The position numbers and the translations under genes are program-made. Below the pieces are notes generated by a model. The model searched no databases and had not been told where the DNA came from. It saw nothing but the letters and a program-made list of their open reading frames with translations. 64,000 nucleotides of DNA from Archaeoglobus sp. JdFR-37 (GTDB lineage Archaea > Halobacteriota > Archaeoglobi > Archaeoglobales > Archaeoglobaceae), in contig MTMY01000031.1 in NCBI GenBank assembly GCA_002010215.1, positions 59,196 to 123,195 of the forward strand. The letters run 5' to 3'. Shown piece by piece: positions 1 through 11,346 of this stretch (position 1 is the first letter of the stretch; each line of letters begins with the position of its first letter).

Positions 1-1
1 T

Positions 2-178
2 AATAACATACTTCAGCTTGAACGAATTTTTGATGGTGAATCCGTTAAGAGGCTTGTTAAAGTAATCAGGGCAAGCAGGTATATTGAACCTGAGATTTCT
101 GAATTCAAAATCGCATCAAACGGGATTGAGTTAAATCCAAGCCTTGATGCATTTATAAAGGAAGAGTTGAAGAGATAA
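2..178 (+). CDS. C-terminal end of a KaiC/RAD55-like RecA-superfamily ATPase (partial)
   Basis: An open frame runs from the left edge to a TAA at 176-178. The 58 visible residues include the stretch GESVKRLVKVIRASRY followed by a short segment ending GIEL. That resembles the end of archaeal KaiC-like/RAD55 ATPases, where a basic RxLKxR-like strand precedes a terminal 'xxI...GI' strand. The Walker motifs lie outside the window, so the family is inferred from the tail only. The stop codon is 2 bases before the CcdA-like gene, so the two are probably co-transcribed. Confidence 0.5.
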   Translation, partial: NNILQLERIFDGESVKRLVKVIRASRYIEPEISEFKIASNGIELNPSLDAFIKEELKR

Positions 179-180
179 GT

Positions 181-837
181 ATGTTAGTTTATTTGGCTGT
201 ATTCTTCGCAGGTATTATTTCGGTAATCTCTCCGTGCGTATTGCCCCTCATTCCTGTTATCTTTGCGAGTTCTATGGGAAAGCCTATGAAAGGTTTATTT
301 GTGGTTCTTGGCATGATTCTAAGCTTTACCGTCCTAGGAGCACTTTTTGGGACTCTAGGCACTATAATTCCCTTTAGGGAATTTGGATATCTTTTCCTTT
401 TGGGTTTTGCTTTTATTCTTATCTCAGACAGGATGTATCTTCACTACTCAACATTTGCTTCAAGGCATACTGTAGTGTATAATGGAGCATCTCCCTTTAT
501 TCTAGGCGCTGCTCTTGGCTTCATATGGTCTCCATGTATTGGTCCCATTATGGGCTCTGTGCTGAGCCTGGCCATGATTGAAGGCTCACCTTTGAAAGGC
601 TCCTTGCTGATGCTAATCTATGGTCTAGGTCTGGCTGTTTCTATTGCGACCATTCTCAAAGCATCCTCTAAAATCAAGATATCGCACTCCATGGAGAACA
701 TCCGAAAGTTTGCTGGCATCATCATCTTGACTTATGTGGTTTTAGAAGTGTCCGGAATTATGACGTCTTTCCAGATCTTTATCTCCCAGTATACTTTTGG
801 AATAGAAGAGAAAATAGCAGAATTCTTCAATCTTTAG
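181..837 (+). CDS. ccdA: CcdA/DsbD-type transmembrane thiol-disulfide exchange protein
   Basis: A 218-residue protein, almost entirely hydrophobic, with about six membrane segments. Two matching Cys-Pro motifs sit in the first and fourth segments: ISPCVLPLIP (Cys19) and WSPCIGPIMG (Cys119). Paired intramembrane cysteines are the hallmark of the CcdA/DsbD beta family, which carries reducing equivalents from cytoplasmic thioredoxin across the membrane, for example for cytochrome c maturation or extracytoplasmic disulfide reduction. Length fits CcdA (about 220) rather than full DsbD. ATG start at 181, directly after the upstream ATPase stop. No redox partner is visible in the window, so its client is unknown. 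Confidence 0.85.
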   Translation: MLVYLAVFFAGIISVISPCVLPLIPVIFASSMGKPMKGLFVVLGMILSFTVLGALFGTLGTIIPFREFGYLFLLGFAFILISDRMYLHYSTFASRHTVVYNGASPFILGAALGFIWSPCIGPIMGSVLSLAMIEGSPLKGSLLMLIYGLGLAVSIATILKASSKIKISHSMENIRKFAGIIILTYVVLEVSGIMTSFQIFISQYTFGIEEKIAEFFNL

Positions 838-848
838 AGGTTCAGTTT

Positions 849-1760
849 TCAATCTTTAAACTCAACTTCAAGACTCATGAAGTCTTCAGCAACTATTACA
901 TTTTTGAAGGTTGCTCTGGTATCATCAAGGAGTGGTTTGGAATCTTTAGAGTATCTGGCACTTATATGGGTAAGAATTAACTGCCTCACTCCAGCAAGTC
1001 GAGCAATCTCAGCAGCCTCCTTAGCTGTGGAGTGCTTAGTTTCCTCAGCCCATTCCTGAAGGTCGGAGGTGAAGCTGGCGTCATGGATGAGAACATCAGC
1101 GTTCTTGGCAATTCTTATGGTTCTTTCACATGGCCTTGTATCGCCAGTGTAAACTATTTTTCTCCCCCTTCTCGCCTCTCCAAGAACCATGTCGGGTGTG
1201 ATGACTTCTCCGTTCCACACAATACTCTCTCCAGAGGCAAGTTTTGCATATAGGGGGCCTGGAGGAATACCAAGCTCTTCAGCTTTCTTTCTATCAAATT
1301 TGCCTCTTCTGTCCTTCTCTATTAACGCGTAACCAAGACTTTTAACTATGTGGTCTGTTTCAAAGGCAACAACTCGAAATTCTCCAAAATCCACAACATC
1401 TCCATCCTTCAGCTCTATAACTCTCACAGGGAAGCCAAGATGCTCGTATCCAAACATCTTGAACAGATTCCTCAAAAAGTTTGCATTTGGGGCATAGAAT
1501 GTTATGGGTTCTTCTCTTCCATTTAAGGACATTGTTTCAAGCAGTCCGAAGCTACCTATGAAGTGGTCGGTATGGAGGTGAGTTATGAACACGCTGCTAA
1601 TTCTGAATCCAGTTTTTGTCTTCATCATCTGTCTTTGCGTACCTTCACCGCAATCAAAGAGAATCCTCACTCCTTCACGCTGTACAAGTATTGAGGATGG
1701 ATTTCTTTCAATGCTTGGAACTGTGCCAGCAGTGCCAAGGAATGTAATTTTTAAAAGCAT
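849..1760 (-). CDS. rnz: Ribonuclease Z (tRNA 3' endonuclease)
   Basis: A 303-residue metallo-beta-lactamase fold protein of the tRNase Z family, which removes the 3' trailer of tRNA precursors. Visible motifs: GTAGTVPS near the N-terminus, the zinc-binding HLHTDH (His61, His63, Asp65, His66), FETDH in the middle, YTGDTRP, and THISARY towards the C-terminus. Length matches the short bacterial/archaeal form. A TATA-like element (ctttaaaatc, about 1783-1792, minus strand) lies about 26 bases before the ATG at 1760, which suggests a leaderless mRNA. It is convergent with the CcdA-like gene, with 11 bases between their ends. Confidence 0.95.
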   Translation of the reverse strand: MLLKITFLGTAGTVPSIERNPSSILVQREGVRILFDCGEGTQRQMMKTKTGFRISSVFITHLHTDHFIGSFGLLETMSLNGREEPITFYAPNANFLRNLFKMFGYEHLGFPVRVIELKDGDVVDFGEFRVVAFETDHIVKSLGYALIEKDRRGKFDRKKAEELGIPPGPLYAKLASGESIVWNGEVITPDMVLGEARRGRKIVYTGDTRPCERTIRIAKNADVLIHDASFTSDLQEWAEETKHSTAKEAAEIARLAGVRQLILTHISARYSKDSKPLLDDTRATFKNVIVAEDFMSLEVEFKD

Positions 1761-1848
1761 GAATGTAGAAAACGAGGCTTGATTTTAAAGTTTTTTAAAG
1801 AATTTTAGAATAGGTTGGAATAAGTATGTGGAGATAAGCTCTTTAGAG

Positions 1849-2169
1849 TCAACTCTCCAGAACAATCTCTATGTTTACATCTTTAGGCACTTGTATCCTC
1901 ATTATCTGGCGAAGTGTTCTTTCATCTGCAGCTATGTCTATCAGTCTTTTATGTACTCTCATCTCCCAGTGATCCCAGGTCTCACTGCCTTCCCCGTCAG
2001 GGGCCTTTCTAACTGGCACAACCATTCTCTTGGTTGGCAGAGGTACTGGACCGCTGATCTCCACTCCTGTCTTCTGGGCTATCTCCTTGATCTGATTGCA
2101 TATCCTGTCAAGATTCTTTGGATCGAGGCCTGAAAGCCTTATTCTAGCTCTGTACCCTTTTATTGCCAT
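1849..2169 (-). CDS. rps10: Ribosomal protein S10 (uS10)
   Basis: A 106-residue 30S protein. The sequence begins [14 protein letters not shown] and contains PVPLPTKR and the KRLIDI segment typical of S10. The start was set at the ATG at 2169 because AAGGTG lies six bases upstream; an in-frame GTG three codons earlier overlaps that ribosome-binding site. Last gene of the large minus-strand operon and directly downstream of EF-1A, the classic archaeal str order (S12-S7-EF2-EF1A-S10). Confidence 0.95.
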   Translation of the reverse strand: MAIKGYRARIRLSGLDPKNLDRICNQIKEIAQKTGVEISGPVPLPTKRMVVPVRKAPDGEGSETWDHWEMRVHKRLIDIAADERTLRQIMRIQVPKDVNIEIVLES

Positions 2170-2215
2170 TTTCAACACCTTTAAACTCTTTATGAATTAA
2201 GTAAAAAATAAGGAA

Positions 2216-3487
2216 TTATTTTCTTGGGGTCAGGTCGAGCACCATTCCAGCAGCTACAGTCATACCCATATCTCTGATGGCGAACCTGCCAAGCGGTGGG
2301 ACCTCTTTGACCTTCTCAATAACCATTGGTCTGGTGGGTTCCATCTTGACAACGGCAGCGTCTCCAGTTTTCAGGAATTGTGGGTTCTCCTCCTTCACCT
2401 GACCAGTTCTGGGGTCAAGCTTCTTCTGCAGCTCAACGAACCTGCATGCCACCTGGGCTGTATGGGCGTGCACGACAGGAGTGTAGCCAACTGTGATTGC
2501 GGTGGGGTGCTGCAGTACAACGATCTGGGCTGTGAAGTCCCTAACCACTGTTGGTGGGTTGTCAGTGTGTCCACAAACATCTCCACGCCTGATGTCATTC
2601 TTGCTCACACCACGGACGTTGAAGCCAATGTTGTCACCAGGTTCTGCCTGCTGAATTGCCTCATGGTGCATTTCAATGCTTTTTACTTCTCCAGTCACTC
2701 CTGGGGGCTCGAAGATGACCTTGTCACCAACTTTCAGAACACCAGTCTCAACTCTGCCAACTGGAACGGTACCAACGCCGCTAATAGAGTAAACATCCTG
2801 AATCGGAATGCGGAGTGGCTTGTCAACAGGCTTCTCTGGGGGCTTGAACATATCCAAGGCTTCAAATATGGTCGGACCGTTATACCAAGGTGTTCTCTCA
2901 CTCTTCTTGAGGATATTGTCACCATTGTATGCAGACACTGGGATGAACGGAACCTGATCAGGTTTGTAGCCAACCATCTGGATGAGCTTTGCAACCTGTT
3001 CCTTGACTTCCTCGTATTTCTTCTGATCGTAGTTAACTCTGTCCATCTTGTTTATTGCTACTATGAGCTGGTTGATACCTAGGGTTCTTGCAAGAAAGAC
3101 GTGTTCTTTCGTCTGTGGCTGGACACCCTCAGCAGCATCAACGACCAGAACAGCACCATCTGCCTGAGAGGCGCCGGTAATCATGTTCTTGATGAAGTCC
3201 TTGTGGCCTGGGCAGTCCACAATTGTAACTTCGAACTTCTGGGTCTGGAATTTCCTGTGTGCTACATCTATTGTCAGACCTCTCTCCCTCTCCTCTTTGA
3301 GCCTGTCCATAACCCATGCAAACTCGAAAGTAGCCTTACCCTTCTCCTGTGCCTCTTTTCTATACTTCTCAATAATATGCTCTGGAATTTCTCCAGCTTC
3401 ATAGAGCAATCTTCCAATAAGGGTCGACTTTCCGTGGTCTACGTGCCCGATCATGGCAACGTTAATGTGCTCCTTCTCCTTTGCCAT
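2216..3487 (-). CDS. tuf: Translation elongation factor EF-1 alpha (aEF1A)
   Basis: A 423-residue GTPase that delivers aminoacyl-tRNA to the ribosomal A site. G-domain motifs are complete: GHVDHGKST near residue 14 (P loop), DCPGHKDF, and NKMD. Two beta-barrel domains follow, ending [16 protein letters not shown]. Length is normal for archaeal EF-1A. It sits between EF-2 and S10 on the minus strand, and a purine-rich GGGAGGATGATG stretch precedes the ATG. Confidence 0.98.
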   Translation of the reverse strand: MAKEKEHINVAMIGHVDHGKSTLIGRLLYEAGEIPEHIIEKYRKEAQEKGKATFEFAWVMDRLKEERERGLTIDVAHRKFQTQKFEVTIVDCPGHKDFIKNMITGASQADGAVLVVDAAEGVQPQTKEHVFLARTLGINQLIVAINKMDRVNYDQKKYEEVKEQVAKLIQMVGYKPDQVPFIPVSAYNGDNILKKSERTPWYNGPTIFEALDMFKPPEKPVDKPLRIPIQDVYSISGVGTVPVGRVETGVLKVGDKVIFEPPGVTGEVKSIEMHHEAIQQAEPGDNIGFNVRGVSKNDIRRGDVCGHTDNPPTVVRDFTAQIVVLQHPTAITVGYTPVVHAHTAQVACRFVELQKKLDPRTGQVKEENPQFLKTGDAAVVKMEPTRPMVIEKVKEVPPLGRFAIRDMGMTVAAGMVLDLTPRK

Positions 3488-3550
3488 ATCACATCATCCT
3501 CCCTTTTTTCTCTTTTAGAGGGGCTAAAAATTTGTGGGTATATAAAACTT

Positions 3551-5737
3551 TCACCCTACAAAGTCCTCAGGCTTTGGAAGCTCAAGCTTCAAGCCTTTCC
3601 TTTTTCTTACCTCCATAACAAAGTTTTCAAGCAATCCCTGTGGGATGGGTTCAAATCCTGCATGTTCAACACTCCACAAAGCCTTACCTGATGTTGCACT
3701 TCTTATAGCTCCCGCAAATCCAAACATTTCCTTAACAGGAGCCTTTGCAACCACTGTCACCATATCTCCTTCTGTGCGCATCTCCAGTATCTGCCCCCTT
3801 CTTCCCTGAATCTCTTTGGTAACATTGCCGAGCATGTCCTGTGGGACGGTGATGAAGACCTTCTGATATGGTTCCAGCAGTGTCGGCTGAGCCTGGAGTA
3901 CAGCCGCGAATATGGCAGATCTGACAGCAGGAATCACCTGAGCTGGACCTCTGTGGACAGCATCTTCGTGGAGCTTACAGTCAACCAGCTTAACCTTAAC
4001 ACCCATCATGGGTTCTCTTGCCAGCGGACCTGCTCTCATAGCTTCTCTGAAACCCTCCAGTATTAATTCCATGGTCTCATTCAGGTATTGAATACCCTTT
4101 GTGACATCGCAGAACACGTTACCCTCGTAGTACTCCTGAATTCCTGCTGCCTCCTCTTTGGCAAGTCCTGCTTCTTCAAGAATTCTCCTGCGCTCCTTCT
4201 TATCCATCTTCATGTCTACTTCGCCCTCTTTGAACTTCCTGATTACCTCTTGCGGGAGGGGTTCGACGGTTATGTAGAATCTATTGTGCTTGTTTGGTGA
4301 TTTACCTTCAACAACAGGTGAAGTTGAGGTTACAGTTTCTCTGAAGACCACGATGGGCGGGGATGTAACAACATCGATACCGAAATCTCTTCTTATCCTC
4401 TCAACTCTCACCTCAAGATGCAGCTCACCCATTCCGCTCATCAGGTGCTCTCCTGTTTCCTCATTAAGGGTAACTTGAAGGGTCGGGTCCTCTTTTGCAA
4501 GTTTTCTCAGCACTTCAATCAGCTTCGGGAGGTCCCTTGGGTTCTTGGCTTCGATAGCCATTGTAACAACCGGCTCGCTGATGTGCTTGATGGACTCAAA
4601 CGGCACAAAATTCTCCAGATTGCTGCAGGTTGAACCGGCAACAGCATCCTTAAGACCTACAACAGCCACTATGTTGCCAGCAGGGATTTCCGGCACTTCT
4701 ACACGCCTTGGCCCCATGAAGAGGCCGATGGTCTGGACTCTGTTCTTTGTCTTTCTGTCAATCAGGAACAGCTCAAGCCCCGGCTTCAGCGTTCCGCTGT
4801 AAAGTCTACCGACTGCAACTTCGCCTGCATGTGGGTCTGACACGATTTTTGTGATCATGAGAGCGATGGGGCCATTGGGATCACACTTAACCATTGCCTG
4901 ACCCTCATTGCTGGTAGCATCTCCTTTCCAGATGACCGGTATTCTCTCCTTCTGGGCCTCAATGGGGGAGGGTAGGTGCTTAATGACCATGTCGAGTACA
5001 ACTCTGTGGAGGGGGGTTTTCTTGGCAAGCTCTCTTGCGTTATCTGCTTTAAGGTAGTCATAAACTTCTTTAAAGCCCACACCAGTTTCTTTCATGGATG
5101 GAACACTGACTGCCCACTTGTAGAGTGCACTTCCAAATGCTACGCTTCCGTTGGCAACGTCCACTTTCCATTTGTCGTATTTTTCTGGCCTGAGAGCCTT
5201 TATCAGCTTGTTAACCTCACCAATAACCTTGATGAGCTTGTTCTGCATTTCTTCAGGACCAAGTTCCAATTCTTTGATAAGCCTGTCAACTTTATTTACG
5301 AAGAGAACAGGCTTCACGTTCTCTCTCAAGGCCTGTCTTAATACAGTCTCAGTCTGGGGCATCACTCCTTCGACTGCATCGACAACGACGATAACTCCGT
5401 CCACAGCCCTCATTGCTCTTGTAACGTCTCCTCCGAAATCAACGTGTCCGGGGGTGTCAATCAAGTTGATGAGGTATTCCTCTCCACCATACTCATGAAC
5501 CATCGACACGTTGGCTGCGTTGATTGTGATGCCCCTCTCCTGCTCCTGCTCGTCAAAATCAAGGTAAAGCTGCTGACCGGCAAGCTCCTCGCTGATCATC
5601 CCCGCTCCTGCAAGAAGGTTATCACTCAACGTGGTTTTGCCGTGATCAATATGGGCGATAATACCCATGTTTCTTATTTTGTCAGGCTTCCACATCAGAT
5701 CTTTTATCTTATCAACCATTTTCTTGGCTCTTGTCAT
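3551..5737 (-). CDS. fusA: Translation elongation factor EF-2 (aEF2)
   Basis: A 728-residue translocase GTPase. Motifs: [10 protein letters not shown] near residue 25, [17 protein letters not shown], and NKVDR. Near the C-terminus the sequence [11 protein letters not shown] carries the histidine that becomes diphthamide in archaea and eukaryotes. The ATG at 5737 is preferred over a GTG three codons upstream: AGGTGA lies five bases before it and overlaps the S7 stop codon, so the two genes are translationally close. Confidence 0.98.
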   Translation of the reverse strand: MTRAKKMVDKIKDLMWKPDKIRNMGIIAHIDHGKTTLSDNLLAGAGMISEELAGQQLYLDFDEQEQERGITINAANVSMVHEYGGEEYLINLIDTPGHVDFGGDVTRAMRAVDGVIVVVDAVEGVMPQTETVLRQALRENVKPVLFVNKVDRLIKELELGPEEMQNKLIKVIGEVNKLIKALRPEKYDKWKVDVANGSVAFGSALYKWAVSVPSMKETGVGFKEVYDYLKADNARELAKKTPLHRVVLDMVIKHLPSPIEAQKERIPVIWKGDATSNEGQAMVKCDPNGPIALMITKIVSDPHAGEVAVGRLYSGTLKPGLELFLIDRKTKNRVQTIGLFMGPRRVEVPEIPAGNIVAVVGLKDAVAGSTCSNLENFVPFESIKHISEPVVTMAIEAKNPRDLPKLIEVLRKLAKEDPTLQVTLNEETGEHLMSGMGELHLEVRVERIRRDFGIDVVTSPPIVVFRETVTSTSPVVEGKSPNKHNRFYITVEPLPQEVIRKFKEGEVDMKMDKKERRRILEEAGLAKEEAAGIQEYYEGNVFCDVTKGIQYLNETMELILEGFREAMRAGPLAREPMMGVKVKLVDCKLHEDAVHRGPAQVIPAVRSAIFAAVLQAQPTLLEPYQKVFITVPQDMLGNVTKEIQGRRGQILEMRTEGDMVTVVAKAPVKEMFGFAGAIRSATSGKALWSVEHAGFEPIPQGLLENFVMEVRKRKGLKLELPKPEDFVG

Positions 5738-5742
5738 TGTTA

Positions 5743-6327
5743 TCACCTAGCAGACTTGGCCACTCTTTCAACCTCTTCCTTCTTGGCAACTGCATAACTT
5801 CTGCTCTCGTTGTTGGCAGCAGCCATAATTTCATCGGCTAGACAGGCTGCAATACTTCTCTTTGATTTGAAGGCAGCCCTTCTTGCCCCTTCAGCAATAT
5901 TTCTCAAGGCAATATCTAACCTTCGCAAGCTTGAGGTGTCAACAGAACGGGGAACGGCTATACCTCCGTACTTCAGCCTGACAACCTCTTCACGAGGCCC
6001 GGCGTTGATTATAGCATCTACGAGAACCTGAATGGGGTTCTTTTTTGTCTTCTTCTCTATGATCTCAAAAGCCTCTTTTACAATATTATAGGCCAGTATT
6101 TTCTTCCCTGTGTTGTGCTCTTTTCTCATAACTTTGTTTATCAGCCTCTCAACGATGAACACTTTCTGCTTCCCGAAGGGGACCCTCGCGTGCCTTCCAT
6201 GAACGTGTGGGACGTAGCGAGGTTCAAGACATATGTAGTTCTTCAATGCTGGGTCACTGACTTCAACCTCACTTACATCGTACTTTCCGAATACAAGCAG
6301 TTCTTCCTTGGTAAATCCGTATTTCAT
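5743..6327 (-). CDS. rps7: Ribosomal protein S7 (uS7)
   Basis: A 194-residue 30S protein. The archaeal N-terminal extension is followed by the core, with segments such as [13 protein letters not shown] and [10 protein letters not shown] and the C-terminal [18 protein letters not shown]. The gene starts five bases after the S12 stop, with GAGGTGATGGG before the ATG, and its TGA is part of the EF-2 ribosome-binding region. Part of the translation/transcription operon. Confidence 0.97.
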   Translation of the reverse strand: MKYGFTKEELLVFGKYDVSEVEVSDPALKNYICLEPRYVPHVHGRHARVPFGKQKVFIVERLINKVMRKEHNTGKKILAYNIVKEAFEIIEKKTKKNPIQVLVDAIINAGPREEVVRLKYGGIAVPRSVDTSSLRRLDIALRNIAEGARRAAFKSKRSIAACLADEIMAAANNESRSYAVAKKEEVERVAKSAR

Positions 6328-6331
6328 CCCA

Positions 6332-6760
6332 TCACCTCAGTGGTTTCTCTTTTCTGCCTTTCCAGAGCTCCTTCAGGCTGGTATTGTTAACCTTGATAAC
6401 CTTAAACCTGACACCCGGGATGTCTCCCATGCTCCTTCCCATTCTACCGCCTATCCTCTCCACAATGACTTCATCATGCTCGTCAATGAAGTTAATTGAT
6501 CCATCTCCAGGTGTGAATGCAGTAACCTGCTTTCCGTTCTTTATCAACTGAACCCTGACAGCCTTTCTTATCCCTGAATTGGGCTGCCTTGCCTCTATTC
6601 CAAGCTTCTCCAGCACTATTCCTCTTGCCATCGGCGCACCTTCCAGCGGGTCAGCCTTCACGTTGAGTTCTAGCGTCCTGCGTACGAACCTCTTATCACT
6701 CCACCTGAACTTCTTTCTGTTCTCGATAAGCTTTCTTGCAGCAAACAATCCTCTGCCCAT
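6332..6760 (-). CDS. rps12: Ribosomal protein S12 (uS12)
   Basis: A 142-residue decoding-centre protein. Conserved stretches are [14 protein letters not shown] and [16 protein letters not shown]. The start is placed at the ATG at 6760 ([11 protein letters not shown]) because AGGTGG lies five bases upstream. A GTG three codons earlier would overlap that site. The final length equals that usual for archaeal S12. Confidence 0.96.
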   Translation of the reverse strand: MGRGLFAARKLIENRKKFRWSDKRFVRRTLELNVKADPLEGAPMARGIVLEKLGIEARQPNSGIRKAVRVQLIKNGKQVTAFTPGDGSINFIDEHDEVIVERIGGRMGRSMGDIPGVRFKVIKVNNTSLKELWKGRKEKPLR

Positions 6761-6810
6761 CTTTACCACCTACTTTACGCCTGCTTGATTCCATTTCACC
6801 CTATTTCACC

Positions 6811-7230
6811 CTATTTCACGACGATATCTTCAATATCGTGATGTCTCCTCACCAACTCTTTGGCTTTATTTATATTTTTCCCGCCCTTTCCTATCACGAG
6901 TCCCTTGTACTGGGGATTGACACTAACTACAGCCACTTTCTTACCGTCTTTTTCTATCAACTTTGCAGTAACGCGGATCGGTTTAAAAATATTGGTGATA
7001 AATTCCACAGCATCATCACTGTGCTCTACAACTTCTATTTTCTTACCTATCAGCTCTTTGGCTTTCTCAATGTTGATTCCGCCTTTGCCTATGGCGAGCC
7101 CCATGTCACCCTTCTTTACCACAAAAATTACCCTGTCATCTTCAACAATACAGTCTTTAACACTCGCTCCCGTGAGACTTTCAAAAAGGGTTAAAAATCT
7201 GATACTTTCTGTTGATAGTTTTACTCCCAT
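6811..7230 (-). CDS. nusA: NusA-like KH-domain transcription factor
   Basis: A 139-residue protein made of two KH domains, each with its RNA-binding loop: AIGKGGINIEKAKELIG and VIGKGGKNINKAKELVR. It lacks the N-terminal RNAP-binding and S1 domains of bacterial NusA, as usual in archaea. Its place between rpl30e and rps12 in the RNA polymerase operon is the standard archaeal context. A role in termination or antitermination is assumed from the family. Confidence 0.93.
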   Translation of the reverse strand: MGVKLSTESIRFLTLFESLTGASVKDCIVEDDRVIFVVKKGDMGLAIGKGGINIEKAKELIGKKIEVVEHSDDAVEFITNIFKPIRVTAKLIEKDGKKVAVVSVNPQYKGLVIGKGGKNINKAKELVRRHHDIEDIVVK

Positions 7231-7253
7231 GCTTCTCTCCTCTCAAAATAAAG

Positions 7254-7547
7254 TTATTGTTCAGCAGCTGCAAGTATCTCTGATTCACCAGCATCAACTA
7301 TTGCAATGGCAGCAACGCTGAATGGCTTTCCACATACAGCTCCAAGATCCATGTTGGTTCCCTCAAACATGACTACTGGCACGTTGAAGCTCTTTATTTT
7401 TTCAAAGAATTCTTCGGGACAGTTACTTGCAACTACAACCATTCTTGCTTCTCCATTCTTGAGGGCTTTTATTGTTCTTTTACTCCCGAGGTATACTTTT
7501 CCGGTTTTAATCGCTCTTCTGAGAGCTCTTTCTAAATTCACTTTCAT
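7254..7547 (-). CDS. rpl30e: Ribosomal protein L30e
   Basis: A 97-residue L7Ae/L30e-fold RNA-binding protein. It shows the pattern [29 protein letters not shown] and the following [19 protein letters not shown] segment. The ATG at 7547 overlaps the rpoA2 stop as ATGA. It is linked to the RNA polymerase genes as in most euryarchaea. Confidence 0.94.
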   Translation of the reverse strand: MKVNLERALRRAIKTGKVYLGSKRTIKALKNGEARMVVVASNCPEEFFEKIKSFNVPVVMFEGTNMDLGAVCGKPFSVAAIAIVDAGESEILAAAEQ

Positions 7548-8686
7548 TTGTTATCCCCTCCCATATTTATTTTGGCTATCAGCTCAACATCTCCTGTTCC
7601 GAGCCTGATAGGCTGTCCAACTATTATGTTTTCGGTTATACCGCTGAGATTGTCTATATCTCCCCTCACTGCAGCCTCCAGCAAATTGTTAACTGTCATT
7701 TCGAAAGCTGCTCTAGCAAGAATACTCTGTTTCTCTCCAGCCACACCGTGTCTCCCAACCTGTTTTAACTCTCCATCCACAGTCATGACGTCTGCTACAA
7801 GCATGAGGTGCCTCAGATCCACCTCAAGACCCTGTTCTTCCAGAGTTGAGATCGCTTCCCTTATAAGTGCGCTTCTGGCAGCCTCGATTCCAAGAACTTC
7901 GTAAATTTCATAAATGTTGTTTGTTGTGGTCCTAGAAAAGTCGACTCCTTTAATCTTCATCACCTTTTTCAGATTTGAACCCTCGGTGTAAAGTACGTAT
8001 TCTTCTCCCTCTTTTCGGATAATTACTCTTCTAATCTCCTTTATACCCATCAAAACAAGCTTTCTGAGCTTTTCAAAGGTATCCATTAATGTCTTGAAGG
8101 ATGGTTCGGCGATCTGGACAACAAGCTTCCTACCCTCTTCTACAACCTCGGTCTTGAGCCCCTTCTCAATCTTCTTTTTGAGCTCGTCAAAGCTGAACCC
8201 CTTCCTTTCCAGAGCCCTCTCATCAGGAGTGATGACTATCCTCATGTTCCTTATATCTGTGGCTACATCGGCAATGTCAGTTATGTATGTAGCCTCAATC
8301 CTGTTGGCAACCTCCTTGGCTTTATTTCTGTCTTTGGCATACTCCTCTGTAAGCCTTATGGTCATCATTGGTGTGGACGGGTTTTTCCTGACATCAAGTA
8401 TCTCGATAAGTCTTGGAAGTCCCAGAGTAACGTTGATTTCGGCAACTCCGGCGTAGTGGAACGTCCTCATTGTCATCTGTGTACCGGGCTCACCTATTGA
8501 CTGGGCGGCAACTATGCCGGCAGCCTCTCCGGGCTCAACTAGATTGCTCAAATATGCTTGGTAGCATTTCTCTACTATCTTCTTGGCAATCTTCTTTGTG
8601 GGTTTTATCTTTTCCAGTTCATTTAGAATTTCTTTCCTGAGACTTTCAGGAAAAGGATAGGGGTCAACAACATCTTCATAAACCAT
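7544..8686 (-). CDS. rpoA2: DNA-directed RNA polymerase subunit A''
   Basis: A 380-residue C-terminal part of the largest polymerase subunit (equivalent to the end of Rpb1 and beta'). The segment [25 protein letters not shown] marks the bridge/trigger-loop side; the C-terminus includes [16 protein letters not shown] and [13 protein letters not shown]. The start at 8686 (MVYEDVVD) is favoured by GGGGAGGT six to seven bases upstream; an in-frame start seven codons earlier lacks such a site. Directly follows rpoA1. Confidence 0.97.
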   Translation of the reverse strand: MVYEDVVDPYPFPESLRKEILNELEKIKPTKKIAKKIVEKCYQAYLSNLVEPGEAAGIVAAQSIGEPGTQMTMRTFHYAGVAEINVTLGLPRLIEILDVRKNPSTPMMTIRLTEEYAKDRNKAKEVANRIEATYITDIADVATDIRNMRIVITPDERALERKGFSFDELKKKIEKGLKTEVVEEGRKLVVQIAEPSFKTLMDTFEKLRKLVLMGIKEIRRVIIRKEGEEYVLYTEGSNLKKVMKIKGVDFSRTTTNNIYEIYEVLGIEAARSALIREAISTLEEQGLEVDLRHLMLVADVMTVDGELKQVGRHGVAGEKQSILARAAFEMTVNNLLEAAVRGDIDNLSGITENIIVGQPIRLGTGDVELIAKINMGGDNK

Positions 8687-8718
8687 GATTATACCTCCCC
8701 AATACAATTTTCTATCTC

Positions 8719-11337
8719 CTACACTTCCTTACCTTCTTCGGCCATAACTTCCCTGATTATTCTTTTGACATCAACAGCCTTGCCTCTGAAGCTCTTCATG
8801 GGATCCACACCGTCCTCACCATATCTGAACTGAACCAGCATGTTGGATGTCTGTTCTCTGATGGTACCATCGTAATCCACTTTTAGATCTTGCAACGCAT
8901 TAATCAGACGGCGCTGCAGATAACCTGACTGAGATGTTCTGACAGCAGTGTCAACCAGACCCTCTCTACCACCAACAGCATGGAAGAAGAATTCAACGGG
9001 GGTAAGACCGTCTTTATAACTACTCTTGACGAATCCTCTTGCCTCTGCTCCCAGATCTCCTGGTGTGAAGTGGGGGAGTGTTCTGTTGGAGTATGTATAG
9101 CCTCTGCCGATACGCTCTCCTCTCACCGACTGCTGACCTATGCAGGCCGCCATCTGGGTAAGGTTCAGCATTGAACCTCTGGCTCCACTTACAGCCATTA
9201 TGACTGCTGGATTGTCCATACCAAGGAACTGACTGGCAATCTTACCTGCTTGGTCTCTTGCCCTGCCAAGAACCTGCATTATCCTCATTTCCAGTGTTTC
9301 CTCCACAGTTCTACCTGGCATTGGCTCAAGGTTTCCTTCTCTGTAAGCCTGAATTAACTCATCAACTTTCCTTTCAGCCTCTTTTATAAGGTCTCGGATC
9401 TGCTTTTTAGCATCATCTGGAATATCTTCGTCGCTGATGCCAAAGGAGAAACCGGCGTTCATTATCGCTCTTATCGCCAACTGAGTCATGTTATCTATGA
9501 ACTTCCTAGTTTCCTCACTTCCAAACTTCCTCATGATCTCATCAATTATTATGCCCTTGAATGCCCCAACCGCCTTTTCATCAATTGTGCCGGTTATGAG
9601 TTCACCATCCCTTATAACCACATAAGCGTCATTTTCACACTCCTCTCCCTTGCACTCCTCACAGTTCTGGCATATTTCGGCCTTGAATTCAATGGTTATG
9701 TCTGGTAATATCATGCTGAAGATCTGCTTGCCTGTCCACATGTCATCGTATTTTGGCTCAGGTAGCTTGGTAATGTTGAGAGGGCGAATTATTGACATTA
9801 CTTCCTCCTTTGTGAAGTTCTTCTCCCCTCTCGTCAGCAGATACAACCCGCTTATGTGGTCGTGAATCCCACCAATGATTGGGCCACCAAAACGTGGAGA
9901 CAGAATTTGCTCCTGAACCGTCATCAAAATCTTGGCCTCTGCTTGTGCCTCTAAGCTTTGAGGGACATGAAGGTTCATCTCATCTCCATCAAAATCAGCG
10001 TTATAAGGTGGGCAGACTGCAGGATTCAGGCGGAAGGTTTTGTAGGGTAGGACTCTCACATAATGAGCCATAATGCTCATTCTGTGCAGTGAGGGCTGTC
10101 TGTTGAAAAGAACGATATCCCCATCCTTCAACTGTCTCTCCACAATCCAGCCGGGCTCAAGCTTCTCTGCCAGCTCTTCCCTGTTGGAATCCATTACTCT
10201 GATTCTCCTCCCATCCGGCCTTATGACGTAGTTAGCCTTGGGATGCTCTGTTCGCATTATGTACTCTCTTGCCTCCTCGACATTCTTGTCGGTCACGTAA
10301 ATCGGAACCGTGAGCTCTTCAGCAACCACTAGTGGAACCCCCACCTCATTTATACTGAGGTTTGGATCAGGAGAAATGACAGTTCGAGCAGAGAAGTTCA
10401 CACGCTTGCCTGACAGTGAACCTCTGAAACGCCCCTCTTTACCCTTCAAACGCTGGGCAAGAGTCTTCAAGGGTCTGCCGCTTCTGTGTCTTGCAGGCGG
10501 AATACCGCTCACTTCATTGTCTAAGTATGTGGTCACGTGATACTGCAAAAGCTCCCAAAGGTCTTCTAGGATGAGTTGGGGAGCTCCAGCCTCTTTATTC
10601 TCCATAAATCTCTGGTTGATTCTGATTATGTCAACAAGCTTGTGGGTCAGATCATCTTCGCTTCTCTGGCCGGTTTCGAGGATAATGGATGGCCTTACTG
10701 TGACTGGTGGAACTGGTAAGACTGTAAGCACCAGCCATTCAGGACGTACAGCTTTGGGATCCATACCAAAAGCGGGCAGATCATCATCAGGAATCTTTTC
10801 AAGTCTCTCTCTCACATCTTTGGGTGTTAAACGGTGTTCATTCTCGTAAAAGAATGTTGGTTTGTCAAACTTCACTTCCATTTGCTCTGTTTCACAATGA
10901 GGGCACTTTTTGATGCCTTTTGTAACCCTGAAAACTTCTTTTACTATGTCTTCAAAGTCCTGTCCAAGCTCCCTGCTTTTCTCGATCTCCGCTATGAATT
11001 TATCCCTTTTCTCATTTTTCAGAAGAATTCTTCCACATTCTCTACATGTGGCATTCAGGAGTTTCCCGATAAGTTTGGCGTATCCTACATGTATGACCGG
11101 GGCTGCAAGCTCGATATGTCCGAAATGCCCAGGACACTCTCCTGCTTTAGCTCCACACGTCCTACATTTCAGACCGGGGTCAATAACACCCAGCCTTGTA
11201 TCCATCAGCCCACCTTCAATTGGAAAACCATCATCATCGTAGGTTTCGGGGGTGATGATTTTTGCGACACTCATGCGTCGTACTTCTTGGGGGCTTAAAA
11301 CCTCAAATTTAATTGATGATACTCTTTTGGGGATCAT
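8719..11337 (-). CDS. rpoA1: DNA-directed RNA polymerase subunit A'
   Basis: An 872-residue N-terminal part of the largest polymerase subunit. Zinc-binding cysteines appear in [17 protein letters not shown] and again in CRECGRILL and CPHCETEQ. The catalytic magnesium loop [10 protein letters not shown] is intact in the middle of the protein. The C-terminus ends before the trigger loop, which is encoded by rpoA2. ATG at 11337 with GTGAGGTGA upstream. Nine bases separate it from rpoB1. Confidence 0.98.
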   Translation of the reverse strand: MIPKRVSSIKFEVLSPQEVRRMSVAKIITPETYDDDGFPIEGGLMDTRLGVIDPGLKCRTCGAKAGECPGHFGHIELAAPVIHVGYAKLIGKLLNATCRECGRILLKNEKRDKFIAEIEKSRELGQDFEDIVKEVFRVTKGIKKCPHCETEQMEVKFDKPTFFYENEHRLTPKDVRERLEKIPDDDLPAFGMDPKAVRPEWLVLTVLPVPPVTVRPSIILETGQRSEDDLTHKLVDIIRINQRFMENKEAGAPQLILEDLWELLQYHVTTYLDNEVSGIPPARHRSGRPLKTLAQRLKGKEGRFRGSLSGKRVNFSARTVISPDPNLSINEVGVPLVVAEELTVPIYVTDKNVEEAREYIMRTEHPKANYVIRPDGRRIRVMDSNREELAEKLEPGWIVERQLKDGDIVLFNRQPSLHRMSIMAHYVRVLPYKTFRLNPAVCPPYNADFDGDEMNLHVPQSLEAQAEAKILMTVQEQILSPRFGGPIIGGIHDHISGLYLLTRGEKNFTKEEVMSIIRPLNITKLPEPKYDDMWTGKQIFSMILPDITIEFKAEICQNCEECKGEECENDAYVVIRDGELITGTIDEKAVGAFKGIIIDEIMRKFGSEETRKFIDNMTQLAIRAIMNAGFSFGISDEDIPDDAKKQIRDLIKEAERKVDELIQAYREGNLEPMPGRTVEETLEMRIMQVLGRARDQAGKIASQFLGMDNPAVIMAVSGARGSMLNLTQMAACIGQQSVRGERIGRGYTYSNRTLPHFTPGDLGAEARGFVKSSYKDGLTPVEFFFHAVGGREGLVDTAVRTSQSGYLQRRLINALQDLKVDYDGTIREQTSNMLVQFRYGEDGVDPMKSFRGKAVDVKRIIREVMAEEGKEV

Positions 11338-11346
11338 AAACTCACC

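Noticed and set aside
2378..3082. Long plus-strand open frame (234 codons) inside the EF-1A gene
   Set aside because: It is antisense to a fully conserved gene, has no ribosome-binding site, and its protein has no domain-like pattern. Such frames are common opposite codon-biased genes.
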